Shown one piece after another: positions 1 to 5,408 of a stretch of 5,839 bases of DNA. The stretch spans positions 1-5,839 of the forward strand of contig JAISDM010000071.1 of the NCBI GenBank assembly GCA_031264885.1, written 5' to 3'. The stretch is from Peptococcaceae bacterium. GTDB taxonomy: Bacteria > Bacillota > Peptococcia > DRI-13 > UBA5745. The notes beneath the pieces were generated by a model. That model did no database searches, had not been told where the DNA came from, and was given only the letters and a program-made list of their open reading frames with translations. Numbering within the stretch: the first letter of the stretch is position 1; each line of letters opens with the position of its first letter. Made by a program: the position numbers and the translations under genes.

Positions 1-25
1 GGACGCTTCATCTAATGGAGCGTCC
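1..25. repeat. Short hairpin-forming inverted repeat at the window edge
   Basis: Bases 1-11 and 15-25 pair over 11 positions around a 3-base loop, with one G-T wobble (8 with 18). The outer seven pairs (GGACGCT with AGCGTCC) are perfect. No T-run follows on the plus strand, and the sequence beyond base 1 is unseen, so a leftward terminator is possible but unproven. The stop codon of the decayed nitroreductase frame (8-10) lies in the hairpin. Confidence 0.5.
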
Positions 26-211
26 GTTCCTTGTCGTGTTGCCTTGTGTTGGCTTGAAAAAATAAGCTGCCATATACGCGAGCAGCAAAACGAATGATAT
101 TTTAATGGACATGTAATAAAGAGTATCCATATTGCAACCGTTATTATAACAAAAGACATTTGTTGCCCTCCTAACGCTCCGGCGAGCGAAAATCGTTTCA
201 TAGAGTGCCAT
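8..211 (-). pseudogene. Probable nitroreductase remnant (N-terminal fragment only)
   Basis: The leftward frame from ATG 211 begins MALYETIFARRSVRR, which closely resembles the start of NAD(P)H/FMN nitroreductases, where an (L)YExIxxRRSVR motif contacts the FMN phosphate. A normal family member has about 170-200 residues. Here the resemblance ends after about 15 residues, near base 167, and the frame continues as unrelated, partly hydrophobic sequence to a stop at 8-10 (67 codons in all). An AAGGA sequence lies 9 bases before the ATG. The fragment is 49 bases downstream of arsR on the same strand, and arsR-nitroreductase pairs are a common arrangement, so I infer that a once intact partner gene was removed by deletion or insertion. 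The family call rests on a short motif only. The alternative is a small unrelated membrane peptide starting at an internal ATG such as 130. Confidence 0.45.
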
Positions 212-260
212 TGTCCACGATCCTTTTTCATAAATTTTGAAAAAACACAGTAGAGGATGG

Positions 261-590
261 TCACGCTTCTTTCCTCATTCTGAGTTTCTCGATATTGTTC
301 ACAAGCGAGACGAGCGTCGGCCACTCGCCGCCGAGATTGAGATAGTAGAAGTGCTTCGTTCCCTCCGGCGTTATGCCGATGACCTCCGCGTCAAGCAGGA
401 TTTTCAAATGATGCGATACGGCGGGGCGCGAGAGGTGCGTCCGCTCCGTAATGTCGCCTACGCGCATACCCGTACACTCCGAATCCGCAAGTACGGCGAT
501 AATAAGCTGCCGCGTTTCGTCGCCGAGGGCGATAAGCAGTTTCCGACAGGCGGCGAACTGCGATTTCATCAGTTTTGCGCTTTCTTCCAT
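261..590 (-). CDS. ArsR/SmtB-family winged-helix transcriptional repressor
   Basis: This 109-residue protein has the size and layout of ArsR-family repressors. An N-terminal helix contains ALGDETRQLIIAVL (21-34, the family's AL.D.TR..IL pattern). A helix-turn-helix follows at about 43-67, with recognition helix LSRPAVSHHLKIL (53-65), and then a beta wing GITPEGTKHFYYL (72-84). Family members are cytoplasmic dimers that leave their operator when an inducer binds. The usual metal-sensing CxC motif is absent; the only cysteines are C15 and C39, so classical arsenic or cadmium sensing is unlikely and the signal is unknown. The start at ATG 590 is supported by GGAGG four bases upstream. The gene is divergent from the iron-sulfur aldo/keto reductase and precedes the nitroreductase remnant, so redox or electrophile control of both sides is a reasonable inference. 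Confidence 0.9.
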   Translation of the reverse strand: MEESAKLMKSQFAACRKLLIALGDETRQLIIAVLADSECTGMRVGDITERTHLSRPAVSHHLKILLDAEVIGITPEGTKHFYYLNLGGEWPTLVSLVNNIEKLRMRKEA

Positions 591-628
591 AATGCCTCCG
601 TAATGTCTATTGGTTCAAACATACGAAC

Positions 629-657
629 ACTATAACATATGCTCTCGCCGATTTCAA
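629..657 (-). promoter_or_regulatory. Predicted sigma-70-type promoter of the arsR gene
   Basis: On the minus strand a TTGAAA -35 box (657-652) is followed by a 17-base spacer and a TATAGT -10 box (634-629). Transcription would start near 622, giving a leader of about 32 bases before ATG 590. The -35 box lies inside a 10-base word that is repeated in inverted orientation at the divergent promoter. Confidence 0.65.
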
Positions 658-711
658 CATAGGGAAATAAAATTTTCCTTTCGTCTCGATTTTCTTTCTC
701 AATGTTGAAAT
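651..711. promoter_or_regulatory. Paired inverted 10-base elements, candidate ArsR operators
   Basis: ATTTCAACAT at 651-660 and its exact reverse complement ATGTTGAAAT at 702-711 are separated by 41 bases; their centres are 51 bases apart, close to five helical turns. Each covers the -35 box of one divergent promoter. A related word, TTCAAACAT with one extra A, lies at 614-622 near the predicted arsR start point. Identity beyond the six -35 bases suggests a shared binding site. The assignment to the neighbouring ArsR protein is inferred from position. A smaller dyad, GGAAA/TTTCC (663-667 and 674-678), sits between the elements. Confidence 0.45.
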
Positions 712-733
712 TTAAAACTCAGCATGGTTTAAT
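705..733 (+). promoter_or_regulatory. Predicted sigma-70-type promoter of the aldo/keto reductase gene
   Basis: TTGAAA (705-710), a 17-base spacer and TTTAAT (728-733) match the consensus at five of six positions in each box. The expected start point near 740 gives a very short leader, with the AAGGAGG ribosome binding site (741-747) almost at the 5' end. The -35 box overlaps the candidate operator at 702-711. Confidence 0.6.
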
Positions 734-754
734 GGTTTAAAAGGAGGAACGCTC

Positions 755-1939
755 ATGCAATATCGGCTTGATCTGAAGTCAGGCAACAAACTATCCGCGC
801 TGGGATTCGGCTGTATGCGGTTCCCGCGCGGAATCAATATCGACTTTGCCAAAAGCGAAAAGCTGGTGCTTGAAGCGGTCGACAAAGGCGTAAACTACTT
901 TGACACCGCCTACGTTTACAGCGGCAGCGAGGATACACTTGGAGAGATTCTCCACAAAAACAATTTGCGCGGCAAAATCCATCTTGCGACAAAGCTGCCT
1001 CACAGCAAATGCAAAAGCTATGAGGATTTTGACCGTTACTTCAACGAACAGCTGCGGCGCCTGCATACCGACTACATCGACTACTATTTGATCCATAACA
1101 TCGCGGATGTGGACGCTTGGCGGGCGGTGGCGGGCATCGGCATTGAAAAGTGGATTGCCGGAAAGAAAGCGGGCGGGCAGATCCGCAGCGTCGGGTTTTC
1201 GTTCCACGGCACTCAGGCGGCCTTTTTGGAACTCTTGGACGCGTATCCGTGGGAGTTTTGCCAAATCCAGTATAACTATATGAATGAAAGCTATCAGGCG
1301 GGACGGCTTGGACTGCAAAAAGCGCGCGAAAAAGGCTTGTCCGTCATCATTATGGAGCCTTTATTGGGCGGTAAACTGGCGAATGGCGTACCCAAAAAAG
1401 CCAAGAAACTGTTCGATGACGCAAACCCTAATATTACGCCCGCCGCGTGGGCGTTAAAATGGCTTTGGAATCAGCCGGAAGTGACGGTGGTCCTGTCGGG
1501 GATGAACGCGCCGGAACAGCTTGCCGACAACCTCCAAACCGCCGAAACCGCAGCGGCCGGAATGCTCACGGACAGTGAACTCGCGGTCGTCAAGAAAGTC
1601 AAAGCCGTGTTTGAGGAAAGCTACAAAAACCCTTGCACGGGATGTAATTACTGTATGCCCTGCCCGAACCGCGTAAATATCCCCGGCTGTTTCGCCGCGT
1701 ACAACGCGTCTTACGCCAACGGTTTTGTCACGGGAATGACTCAATACATAACCAGCACAAACGTGCTGCACTCGTCAGGCGGGCTGAAAGCGTCAAACTG
1801 TGTAAAATGCGGCTTGTGTGAGGAAAAATGTCCGCAGCGCATAAAAATCCCCGCGGAACTCGCGAGAGCGCAAAAAAGACTTGAGCCGTTCTGGTTCGGC
1901 GCGCTGCTCAATATAACGCGGAAATTAACGGGGGGATAA
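755..1939 (+). CDS. Aldo/keto reductase with C-terminal 2x[4Fe-4S] ferredoxin domain
   Basis: This 394-residue cytoplasmic oxidoreductase belongs to the iron-sulfur branch of the aldo/keto reductases (the COG1453 type). The barrel starts with LGFGCMRFPR (16-25). It carries the expected catalytic tetrad: D50 and Y55 in FDTAYVYSGSE, K80 in LATKLP and H114 in YYLIHN. The C-terminal segment holds two cysteine sets for [4Fe-4S] clusters, C294-C297-C300-C303 in CTGCNYCMPCP and C349-C352-C355-C359 in CVKCGLCEEKCP. Such proteins are common in anaerobes and are thought to pass electrons between a ferredoxin-type donor and a carbonyl or related substrate, but the substrate here cannot be read from sequence. 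ATG 755 is preceded by AAGGAGG seven bases upstream. The gene is monocistronic, divergent from arsR, and ends nine bases before the convergent methyltransferase gene with no clear terminator between them. It appears intact. Confidence 0.93.
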   Translation: MQYRLDLKSGNKLSALGFGCMRFPRGINIDFAKSEKLVLEAVDKGVNYFDTAYVYSGSEDTLGEILHKNNLRGKIHLATKLPHSKCKSYEDFDRYFNEQLRRLHTDYIDYYLIHNIADVDAWRAVAGIGIEKWIAGKKAGGQIRSVGFSFHGTQAAFLELLDAYPWEFCQIQYNYMNESYQAGRLGLQKAREKGLSVIIMEPLLGGKLANGVPKKAKKLFDDANPNITPAAWALKWLWNQPEVTVVLSGMNAPEQLADNLQTAETAAAGMLTDSELAVVKKVKAVFEESYKNPCTGCNYCMPCPNRVNIPGCFAAYNASYANGFVTGMTQYITSTNVLHSSGGLKASNCVKCGLCEEKCPQRIKIPAELARAQKRLEPFWFGALLNITRKLTGG

Positions 1940-1948
1940 GCGTAACAT

Positions 1949-2617
1949 TCATTTATACAGCCAAACCTGAAACCCGATGCCGGATTTCACAATTTCATGC
2001 CTGCGGAACGCGGTTTGCGCGATCAGTTCCTCGAACCCCGATTGCGTGTACGCTCCGTTTTTCAGAAACGTGCTGAACGACAGCTTCACGAACCAGTAGT
2101 CTAAGCCTTTCATCCCGTTGCTGTCCATCTGAGCCCGAATATCCTCCATTGTGGCGTCGTGGTTCATATCCAAAATCAGCGCCGTTCCCTCCGCCGCCAA
2201 AACGCGGTGCATCTCGTTCAGGGCTTTCAGCGGTTCGCTGAAATTCTTAAACGCCGCCGAGCATATGATAAAGTCGAACGTTCCGTCCGGCAGCGGCAGG
2301 TCGGAAGCGTTGCCCTGCCGAAAATCAACGGCGACACCCGCTTCGGAGGCGTTGCGCTTTTCGATTTCCACAAAATCCGCGCTGATTTCAACGCCGGTCA
2401 CGCCGAAGCCGCGCCGCGCAAGTTCGACGGACAAATATCCCGGCCCCGGAGCGACCTCCAGCACCTTTGCTCCGGCGGCGGCATACCCGCTGACCAAGTC
2501 CGCGTATTGGCCCATTTCGGCCAAACGCGATTCGCGGGTGTTTCTGTCGTACCATTTGGCCATCTTTCCAGTGATGCCCAAGTCTTTCTTTTGACGCGCT
2601 TTTTTCATATATGCCAT
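1949..2617 (-). CDS. Class I SAM-dependent methyltransferase
   Basis: This 222-residue protein (from ATG 2617) has the Rossmann-type methyltransferase core of the Methyltransf_11/UbiE-like group. SAM-binding motif I is VLEVAPGPGYLS (52-63). The acidic residue that usually holds the SAM ribose is E76 in GVEIS. FDFIICSAAFKNFSEP follows (114-129), then HRVLAAEGTALILD (137-150). The substrate is unknown. An upstream in-frame ATG at 2641 would add eight residues, but ATG 2617 is better placed, ten bases after GGAGG, and the longer reading would translate through that site. The gene starts 27 bases after the stop of the truncated ABC ATPase on the same strand and probably shares its TetR-controlled promoter. 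A methyltransferase in a drug-response operon could modify a toxic compound or its target, but that is speculation from context. The gene looks intact. Confidence 0.88.
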   Translation of the reverse strand: MAYMKKARQKKDLGITGKMAKWYDRNTRESRLAEMGQYADLVSGYAAAGAKVLEVAPGPGYLSVELARRGFGVTGVEISADFVEIEKRNASEAGVAVDFRQGNASDLPLPDGTFDFIICSAAFKNFSEPLKALNEMHRVLAAEGTALILDMNHDATMEDIRAQMDSNGMKGLDYWFVKLSFSTFLKNGAYTQSGFEELIAQTAFRRHEIVKSGIGFQVWLYK

Positions 2618-2644
2618 TCTTAAACAACCTCCATTTATCATTAT

Positions 2645-3001
2645 TTAGGCTGCCGCCTTGCGGTATACGCCTGTCGCCCGCTGCGGCGCGAGCGTTAGAT
2701 TCTCCCGTCCTATTGCGGTCAAATCCGCACCGCCGAGCTGTCCCACATATCCGATATGCCGCCGGACCTCATCCGCGCGTTTTGTCACGTCAAACCCCGC
2801 GATTTCGGCCCGCCCGCCATCAATGGGCAGGAGCGTGGTCAACATACGCTGGCAAGTCGTCTTACCCGCGCCGTTTGGCCCCAAAAATCCGAAAATCTCG
2901 CCCCGGCGCACGATTAGATTTACCCCGCGCACCGCGCAGACTGGCTTATTGCCTCGCGGATTGAAGGTTTTCGTCAGGTTTTCCGCCAATATTGCTTCCA
3001 T
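2645..3001 (-). pseudogene. Truncated DrrA-like ABC transporter ATPase
   Basis: The frame from ATG 3001 gives 118 residues, whereas DrrA-type ATPases usually have about 300-330. Seen are the A-loop region, Walker A GPNGAGKT (41-48) and the Q-loop GYVGQLGG (84-91), followed by GRENLTL. Reading then stops at TAA 2647-2645. The ABC signature, Walker B, the catalytic glutamate and the H-loop are all missing, and no membrane permease follows, so ATP hydrolysis and export should not work. The resemblance holds nearly to the last codon, which suggests a deletion or nonsense mutation rather than an early frameshift. The next gene's ribosome binding site begins about 15 bases later. AAGGAGG lies 11 bases before ATG 3001; an in-frame ATG at 3088 adds an implausible leader made from operator DNA. 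The original role, by family, was efflux of hydrophobic drugs with an ABC-2 permease, under the divergent TetR regulator. Confidence 0.8.
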
Positions 3002-3017
3002 AAGCAATTCCCCCTCC

Positions 3018-3046
3018 TTGACTTTTACGCATTGCAACGGTATACT
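3018..3046 (+). promoter_or_regulatory. Predicted sigma-70-type promoter of the tetR gene
   Basis: TTGACT (3018-3023), a 17-base spacer and TATACT (3041-3046) are five-of-six matches in both boxes. Transcription would begin near 3053 and run through the whole palindromic operator before reaching ATG 3143, giving a leader of about 90 bases. The -35 box overlaps the ribosome binding site of the oppositely oriented ATPase gene. Confidence 0.6.
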
Positions 3047-3104
3047 GAATACTAACATCGTTAATACTAACATTGTTAATATTAACAATGTTAGTATTCT
3101 TTGT
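3045..3104. repeat. Four 15-base periodic units forming an operator array
   Basis: Read in steps of 15 from 3045, the units are CTGAATACTAACATC, GTTAATACTAACATT, GTTAATATTAACAAT and GTTAGTATTCTTTGT. Units two and three hold the palindromic core GTTAATAYTAAC (3060-3071 and 3075-3086). The direct copies at 3048-3062 and 3063-3077 differ at one base, and a third copy at 3084-3098 is inverted. Evenly spaced dyads suggest more than one repressor dimer binding side by side. Confidence 0.7.
3063..3098. promoter_or_regulatory. Perfect 36-base palindrome, candidate TetR operator
   Basis: All 18 positions on the left of the 3080/3081 axis pair with those on the right, with no mismatch and no loop. Bases outside (3062 and 3099) do not pair. 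The palindrome lies in the short gap between a TetR-family gene and the divergent ATPase operon and covers most of the predicted ATPase promoter. That is the expected place for an autoregulatory TetR operator. In the tetR transcript the same sequence could fold into an 18-pair hairpin. Confidence 0.75.
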
Positions 3105-3107
3105 CAA
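3079..3107 (-). promoter_or_regulatory. Predicted sigma-70-type promoter of the ATPase-methyltransferase operon
   Basis: On the minus strand a consensus TTGACA (3107-3102) is followed by a 17-base spacer and TAATAT (3084-3079, four of six). The spacer and -10 box fall inside the 36-base palindrome, so a bound repressor would block polymerase. The expected start near 3072 gives a leader of about 70 bases before ATG 3001. Confidence 0.6.
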
Positions 3108-3142
3108 GCGATTTTTATGAGAAATTTTTGAGAGGCAGATGT

Positions 3143-3742
3143 ATGTCTGAAAGAAAAGAGAAATTAATAGAAGCGGCCATCGCCATTCTGAACCGCGACG
3201 GCGCGGACAACCTGTCCATGCGGACATTGGCGCGTGAACTGAACCGCACGGCGGCGTCTCTGTATAACCATGTGCGGAATAAGCAGGACTTGTTCGGGGA
3301 AATTGCGGAGCAAATGTGCGCGGACTACGCTATGCCGGATCAGAGCCTGCCGCCCTTGGATTATCTGCTGGAAGCGAACCGCGCCTACCGCGCCATGCTG
3401 CTGACTGTGCGCGATTCCCCCGTCGTCTTTGAGGATTCGCTGCCGGCGACGCCCCGCCGTATCGCGATCATCCGCGCGATTTTGGAGGCGTACATCGCGC
3501 TGGGGGTACCGACGGGAACCCTGTTGACGGTTTCCGATATGGTGAATAACTATGTGCTGTCATTCGTTGCGGACGAGCGCCGATTCCAGAGCCGCGCGGC
3601 GGACGAGGTCACCGCGTTTATGAGTCAGCTTCTTTCAGACGCCGCGCCAATGGCGGCGCCGCCAATGGATTTTGACGCACAGTTCGAGTACGGCCTGCAA
3701 ATCCTGTTTGCCGGGATTAAGACAGTGATTAACCGCGTCTGA
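3143..3742 (+). CDS. TetR-family transcriptional regulator
   Basis: This 199-residue repressor has an N-terminal helix-turn-helix, LSMRTLARELNRTAASLYNHVRNK (24-47 in two runs: LSMRTLARELNRT and AASLYNHVRNK), with the family's typical LY.HV.NK end of the recognition helix. The remainder is a helical ligand-binding and dimerisation region that resembles the Tet-repressor C-terminal type. ATG 3143 is chosen because AGAGG lies seven bases upstream; the earlier in-frame TTG 3101 would translate promoter DNA and has no ribosome binding site. The gene is divergent from the ATPase-methyltransferase operon and is separated from it by a large palindrome, so it most likely represses that operon and itself until a drug-like ligand binds. 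The ligand is unknown. The gene appears intact although its main transporter target is broken. Confidence 0.9.
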   Translation: MSERKEKLIEAAIAILNRDGADNLSMRTLARELNRTAASLYNHVRNKQDLFGEIAEQMCADYAMPDQSLPPLDYLLEANRAYRAMLLTVRDSPVVFEDSLPATPRRIAIIRAILEAYIALGVPTGTLLTVSDMVNNYVLSFVADERRFQSRAADEVTAFMSQLLSDAAPMAAPPMDFDAQFEYGLQILFAGIKTVINRV

Positions 3743-3772
3743 TTTCTAAATTGGGAATCGCGGATTTTAATC
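3727..3772 (+). terminator. Weak inverted repeat at the end of tetR, possible terminator
   Basis: GATTAA-CCGCG (3727-3737) can pair with CGCGG and TTAATC (3759-3763 and 3767-3772), leaving a three-base bulge (3764-3766) and a long 21-base loop. The left arm includes the last tetR codons. There is no proper T-run after the stem, so the terminator role is doubtful. Confidence 0.25.
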
Positions 3773-3779
3773 CTTTGCA

Positions 3780-3808
3780 TTGAAATACCGCCCTCGTTGT
3801 GCTAGAAT
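3780..3808 (+). promoter_or_regulatory. Predicted sigma-70-type promoter of the membrane-anchored protein gene
   Basis: TTGAAA (3780-3785), a 17-base spacer and TAGAAT (3803-3808) match consensus at five of six positions in each box. The expected start is near 3815, which is 80 bases before ATG 3895 and 32 bases before the alternative GTG 3847. This suggests transcription independent of tetR. Confidence 0.6.
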
Positions 3809-3894
3809 AAAGCGGTTGCTATTATGGTGGAAAAAAGGAGCGCCCCGTGGAATGTATAAAATCTCTGCCGCCGATCCAGAAAAGGAGTCTCTGT

Positions 3895-5208
3895 ATGATG
3901 AAAACCGCGTTTATGGAAATACATAAGAGGATGCTTCGATACAAAAAACCGGCGCTTTGGATCGGCGCGGCGGTCATGACCGCCGTTATTGCCGCGGCTG
4001 TGGGTTTCGCGGCGGATCGGGCGCAAGAATCCCTGCCGTGGACAGACCTGGCGCAAAAAAACGACTGGCCGGTTTACGCCATGGCGTTTGACCGGATCAC
4101 ATTCGGCTCCGACCGCAAGCAAGTCGTATACCGCATGGGCCGCGAGCCTGACGGGGAGAACGCGCGGAACGCGGAAGACGCGCCGGCCGGCGAAAGGATT
4201 CTTTACTACCATGTACCGCCCGTGATGTATACTCCGCCGGAAGGCGGGGCGCCGGGGGAGGTTCCCGGAAGCGCCTATGACGTGACGTTTTATATAGATG
4301 GTGAGGACTGCGTCAATAAAAAGCAACTGTATGGCGTGTACCGTATAGACATCGCCGGCGGAAACGCGGCCGCTTTTGAAATGACGGCCCGCGAGGAGGG
4401 CGGCGGCAGATTGTCCGATGTGCTTGATCAATACGGCGGGCCGGATGCCGTCGAGAGTGAGGGTGACGGCTATATTCTGTGGTACTGCCGTCCGGACGAT
4501 CCCGATAAACGGATGTGGTTTGAGGTTAAAGACGGCGAACTGACCTATCGCATGGGGATGGTTTGCCTGTGCGAGGGCGGGGGCGTCGGCGCGGAGGAGG
4601 CGGCGGAGCAGCTTGCCGGCAGCCTTGCGTATGTGGATGGGGACATTCGCTTTCGAATTCCCCCGCGGTATTATAAGCCTTATGACTGGAACATTCACGT
4701 CGCCGGGCGCGCCGAGGTTCCGATTGCGTCTCGGAGCCTGCCTCAGTCCCCGGGCGGGCTGACGGACCGGTTTCCGACCGTGCCACTGGATGATCCTCCG
4801 GGCAGTCCGCCGAACGAGCTTCTGCCCAGGCCGCTGGATGAGCTCCCGCCCGACAGGCTCCAGGGCAGTATCTTCAGCAGGAGCGTTCATGAGCTTGAGG
4901 ACGAGAACGAGCGCCGTAATTGGGAAGCCGGCAAATGGTATTCGATACCGGTGGAAGGCCGCTATTTAACCGAATTTACGATGGATGTTTTCTTGCCGGA
5001 CGAAAACGGCGGCGTCATTGAGAAGAGCATTGATCTGCTTGCCGCCGCGCTGGAACTCGCGCCCGAGGATGGGGCGGATCGGCAAGATCCCTCGCCGCGC
5101 AGCCGCAAACACGGCAAACACGAGCTGCTGACGCCGCTGTCGGAGGAATATCGCGGCAAGGTAACCCTTACGCCTGCCGGTGAGCTGGCCGACAATGGTA
5201 ACCGCTAA
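3895..5208 (+). CDS. Membrane-anchored protein of unknown function, BlaR1/M56 sensor-domain-like
   Basis: The 437-residue protein has a short basic N-terminus (HKRMLRYKKPALW), one membrane segment at about 20-40 and a long C-terminal region expected outside the membrane. The KKPALW-plus-helix start resembles the last transmembrane segment of clostridial BlaR1/M56-type sensor proteins, and DWNIHVAGRAE (264-274) with SVHELEDENERRNWEAGK (330-347) also recalls their C-terminal domains. This is from memory and unverified. No HExxH zinc peptidase motif is present. Two stretches, about 68-139 (ITFGSDRKQVVYRMG to VTFYIDG) and 170-220 (LSDVLDQYGGPD to MWFEVKDGEL), look like repeats of a BamE/SmpA-like fold. 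A proline-rich linker covers about 280-324, and the tail (389-437) is charged. ATG 3895 has AAAGGAG seven bases upstream. GTG 3847, with AAGGAG six bases upstream, would add 16 residues and is a real alternative. The function is not known. Confidence 0.75.
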   Translation: MMKTAFMEIHKRMLRYKKPALWIGAAVMTAVIAAAVGFAADRAQESLPWTDLAQKNDWPVYAMAFDRITFGSDRKQVVYRMGREPDGENARNAEDAPAGERILYYHVPPVMYTPPEGGAPGEVPGSAYDVTFYIDGEDCVNKKQLYGVYRIDIAGGNAAAFEMTAREEGGGRLSDVLDQYGGPDAVESEGDGYILWYCRPDDPDKRMWFEVKDGELTYRMGMVCLCEGGGVGAEEAAEQLAGSLAYVDGDIRFRIPPRYYKPYDWNIHVAGRAEVPIASRSLPQSPGGLTDRFPTVPLDDPPGSPPNELLPRPLDELPPDRLQGSIFSRSVHELEDENERRNWEAGKWYSIPVEGRYLTEFTMDVFLPDENGGVIEKSIDLLAAALELAPEDGADRQDPSPRSRKHGKHELLTPLSEEYRGKVTLTPAGELADNGNR

Positions 5209-5241
5209 CGATCATAAAAAATGACTCGCTATATATTCCCC

Positions 5242-5316
5242 GTCATTCCGGGCTTGTCCCGGAATCCAAAAATGATAAACCAAGGAACCTGGATTCTGGG
5301 ACAAGCCCAGAATGAC
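5242..5316. repeat. Double-hairpin intergenic repeat, type A
   Basis: Two 26-base arms (5242-5267 and 5291-5316) are inverted copies with two differences, separated by 23 bases. Each arm is also a hairpin of its own: ATTCCGGG/CCCGGAAT around CTTGT (5245-5265), and ATTCTGGG/CCCAGAAT around ACAAG (5293-5313). The two differences change a C-G pair (5249-5261) into a T-A pair (5297-5309), so pairing is kept in both small stems. The GTCATTC...GAAT style recalls REP/dRS3-like dispersed repeats. It could also act as a transcription end for the preceding gene, though T-runs are lacking. Confidence 0.8.
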
Positions 5317-5343
5317 AAGATTATGATAGTTTTCGGACGGTCT

Positions 5344-5408
5344 CGGGCGGCAGGATGCCGCCCCTACGTATCATTCATGTTATCGTAGGCGCGGCATCCT
5401 GCCGCCCG
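5344..5408. repeat. Double-hairpin intergenic repeat, type B (GC-rich)
   Basis: Arms 5344-5368 and 5384-5408 pair at 24 of 25 positions (the mismatch is 5362 with 5390) around a 15-base AT-rich loop. Four further pairs exist outside (5336-5339 with 5413-5416). The left arm alone forms GGGCGGC/GCCGCCC around AGGAT, and the right arm alone forms GCGGC/GCCGC around ATCCT. The GTAGG-GCGGC word resembles dispersed palindromic repeats common between genes in Clostridia; I recall this but have not checked it. The sequence differs from type A, but the architecture is the same. Confidence 0.8.

Noticed and set aside
224..244. A/T-only inverted repeat (TTTTTCA, seven-base loop, TGAAAAA) downstream of arsR
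   Set aside because: The stem has one G-C pair only and overlaps the ribosome binding site of the nitroreductase remnant; too weak to call a terminator or operator.
237..635. Rightward 132-codon open frame opposite arsR
   Set aside because: It mirrors the ArsR gene, whose helix-turn-helix is clear on the other strand; its sequence is rich in arginine and has no domain or ribosome binding site.
791..1318. Leftward 175-codon open frame inside the aldo/keto reductase
   Set aside because: It is antisense to a gene with all catalytic residues intact; such frames are common in GC-rich coding DNA.
3002..3088. N-terminal extension of the truncated ATPase from ATG 3088 (MLILTMLVLTMLVF...)
   Set aside because: The apparent repeat peptide is only the translation of the 15-base operator units and lies upstream of the good ribosome binding site; it overlaps the promoter.
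3063..3098. A Rho-independent terminator or an attachment site
   Set aside because: The palindrome has no loop and no GC-rich stem, and it sits between divergent genes on top of promoter boxes; an operator explains it better.
3101..3142. TTG 3101 as the tetR start
   Set aside because: It adds 14 residues with no family similarity, lacks a ribosome binding site and overlaps the -35 box of the divergent promoter; ATG 3143 is better.
3802..4890. Leftward 362-codon open frame opposite the membrane-anchored protein
   Set aside because: It has no promoter, ribosome binding site or recognisable domain, and the plus strand has promoter, two ribosome binding sites and a clear membrane helix.
5242..5408. 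A CRISPR array
   Set aside because: The repeats are inverted pairs of two different sequences, not three or more direct repeats with regular unique spacers.
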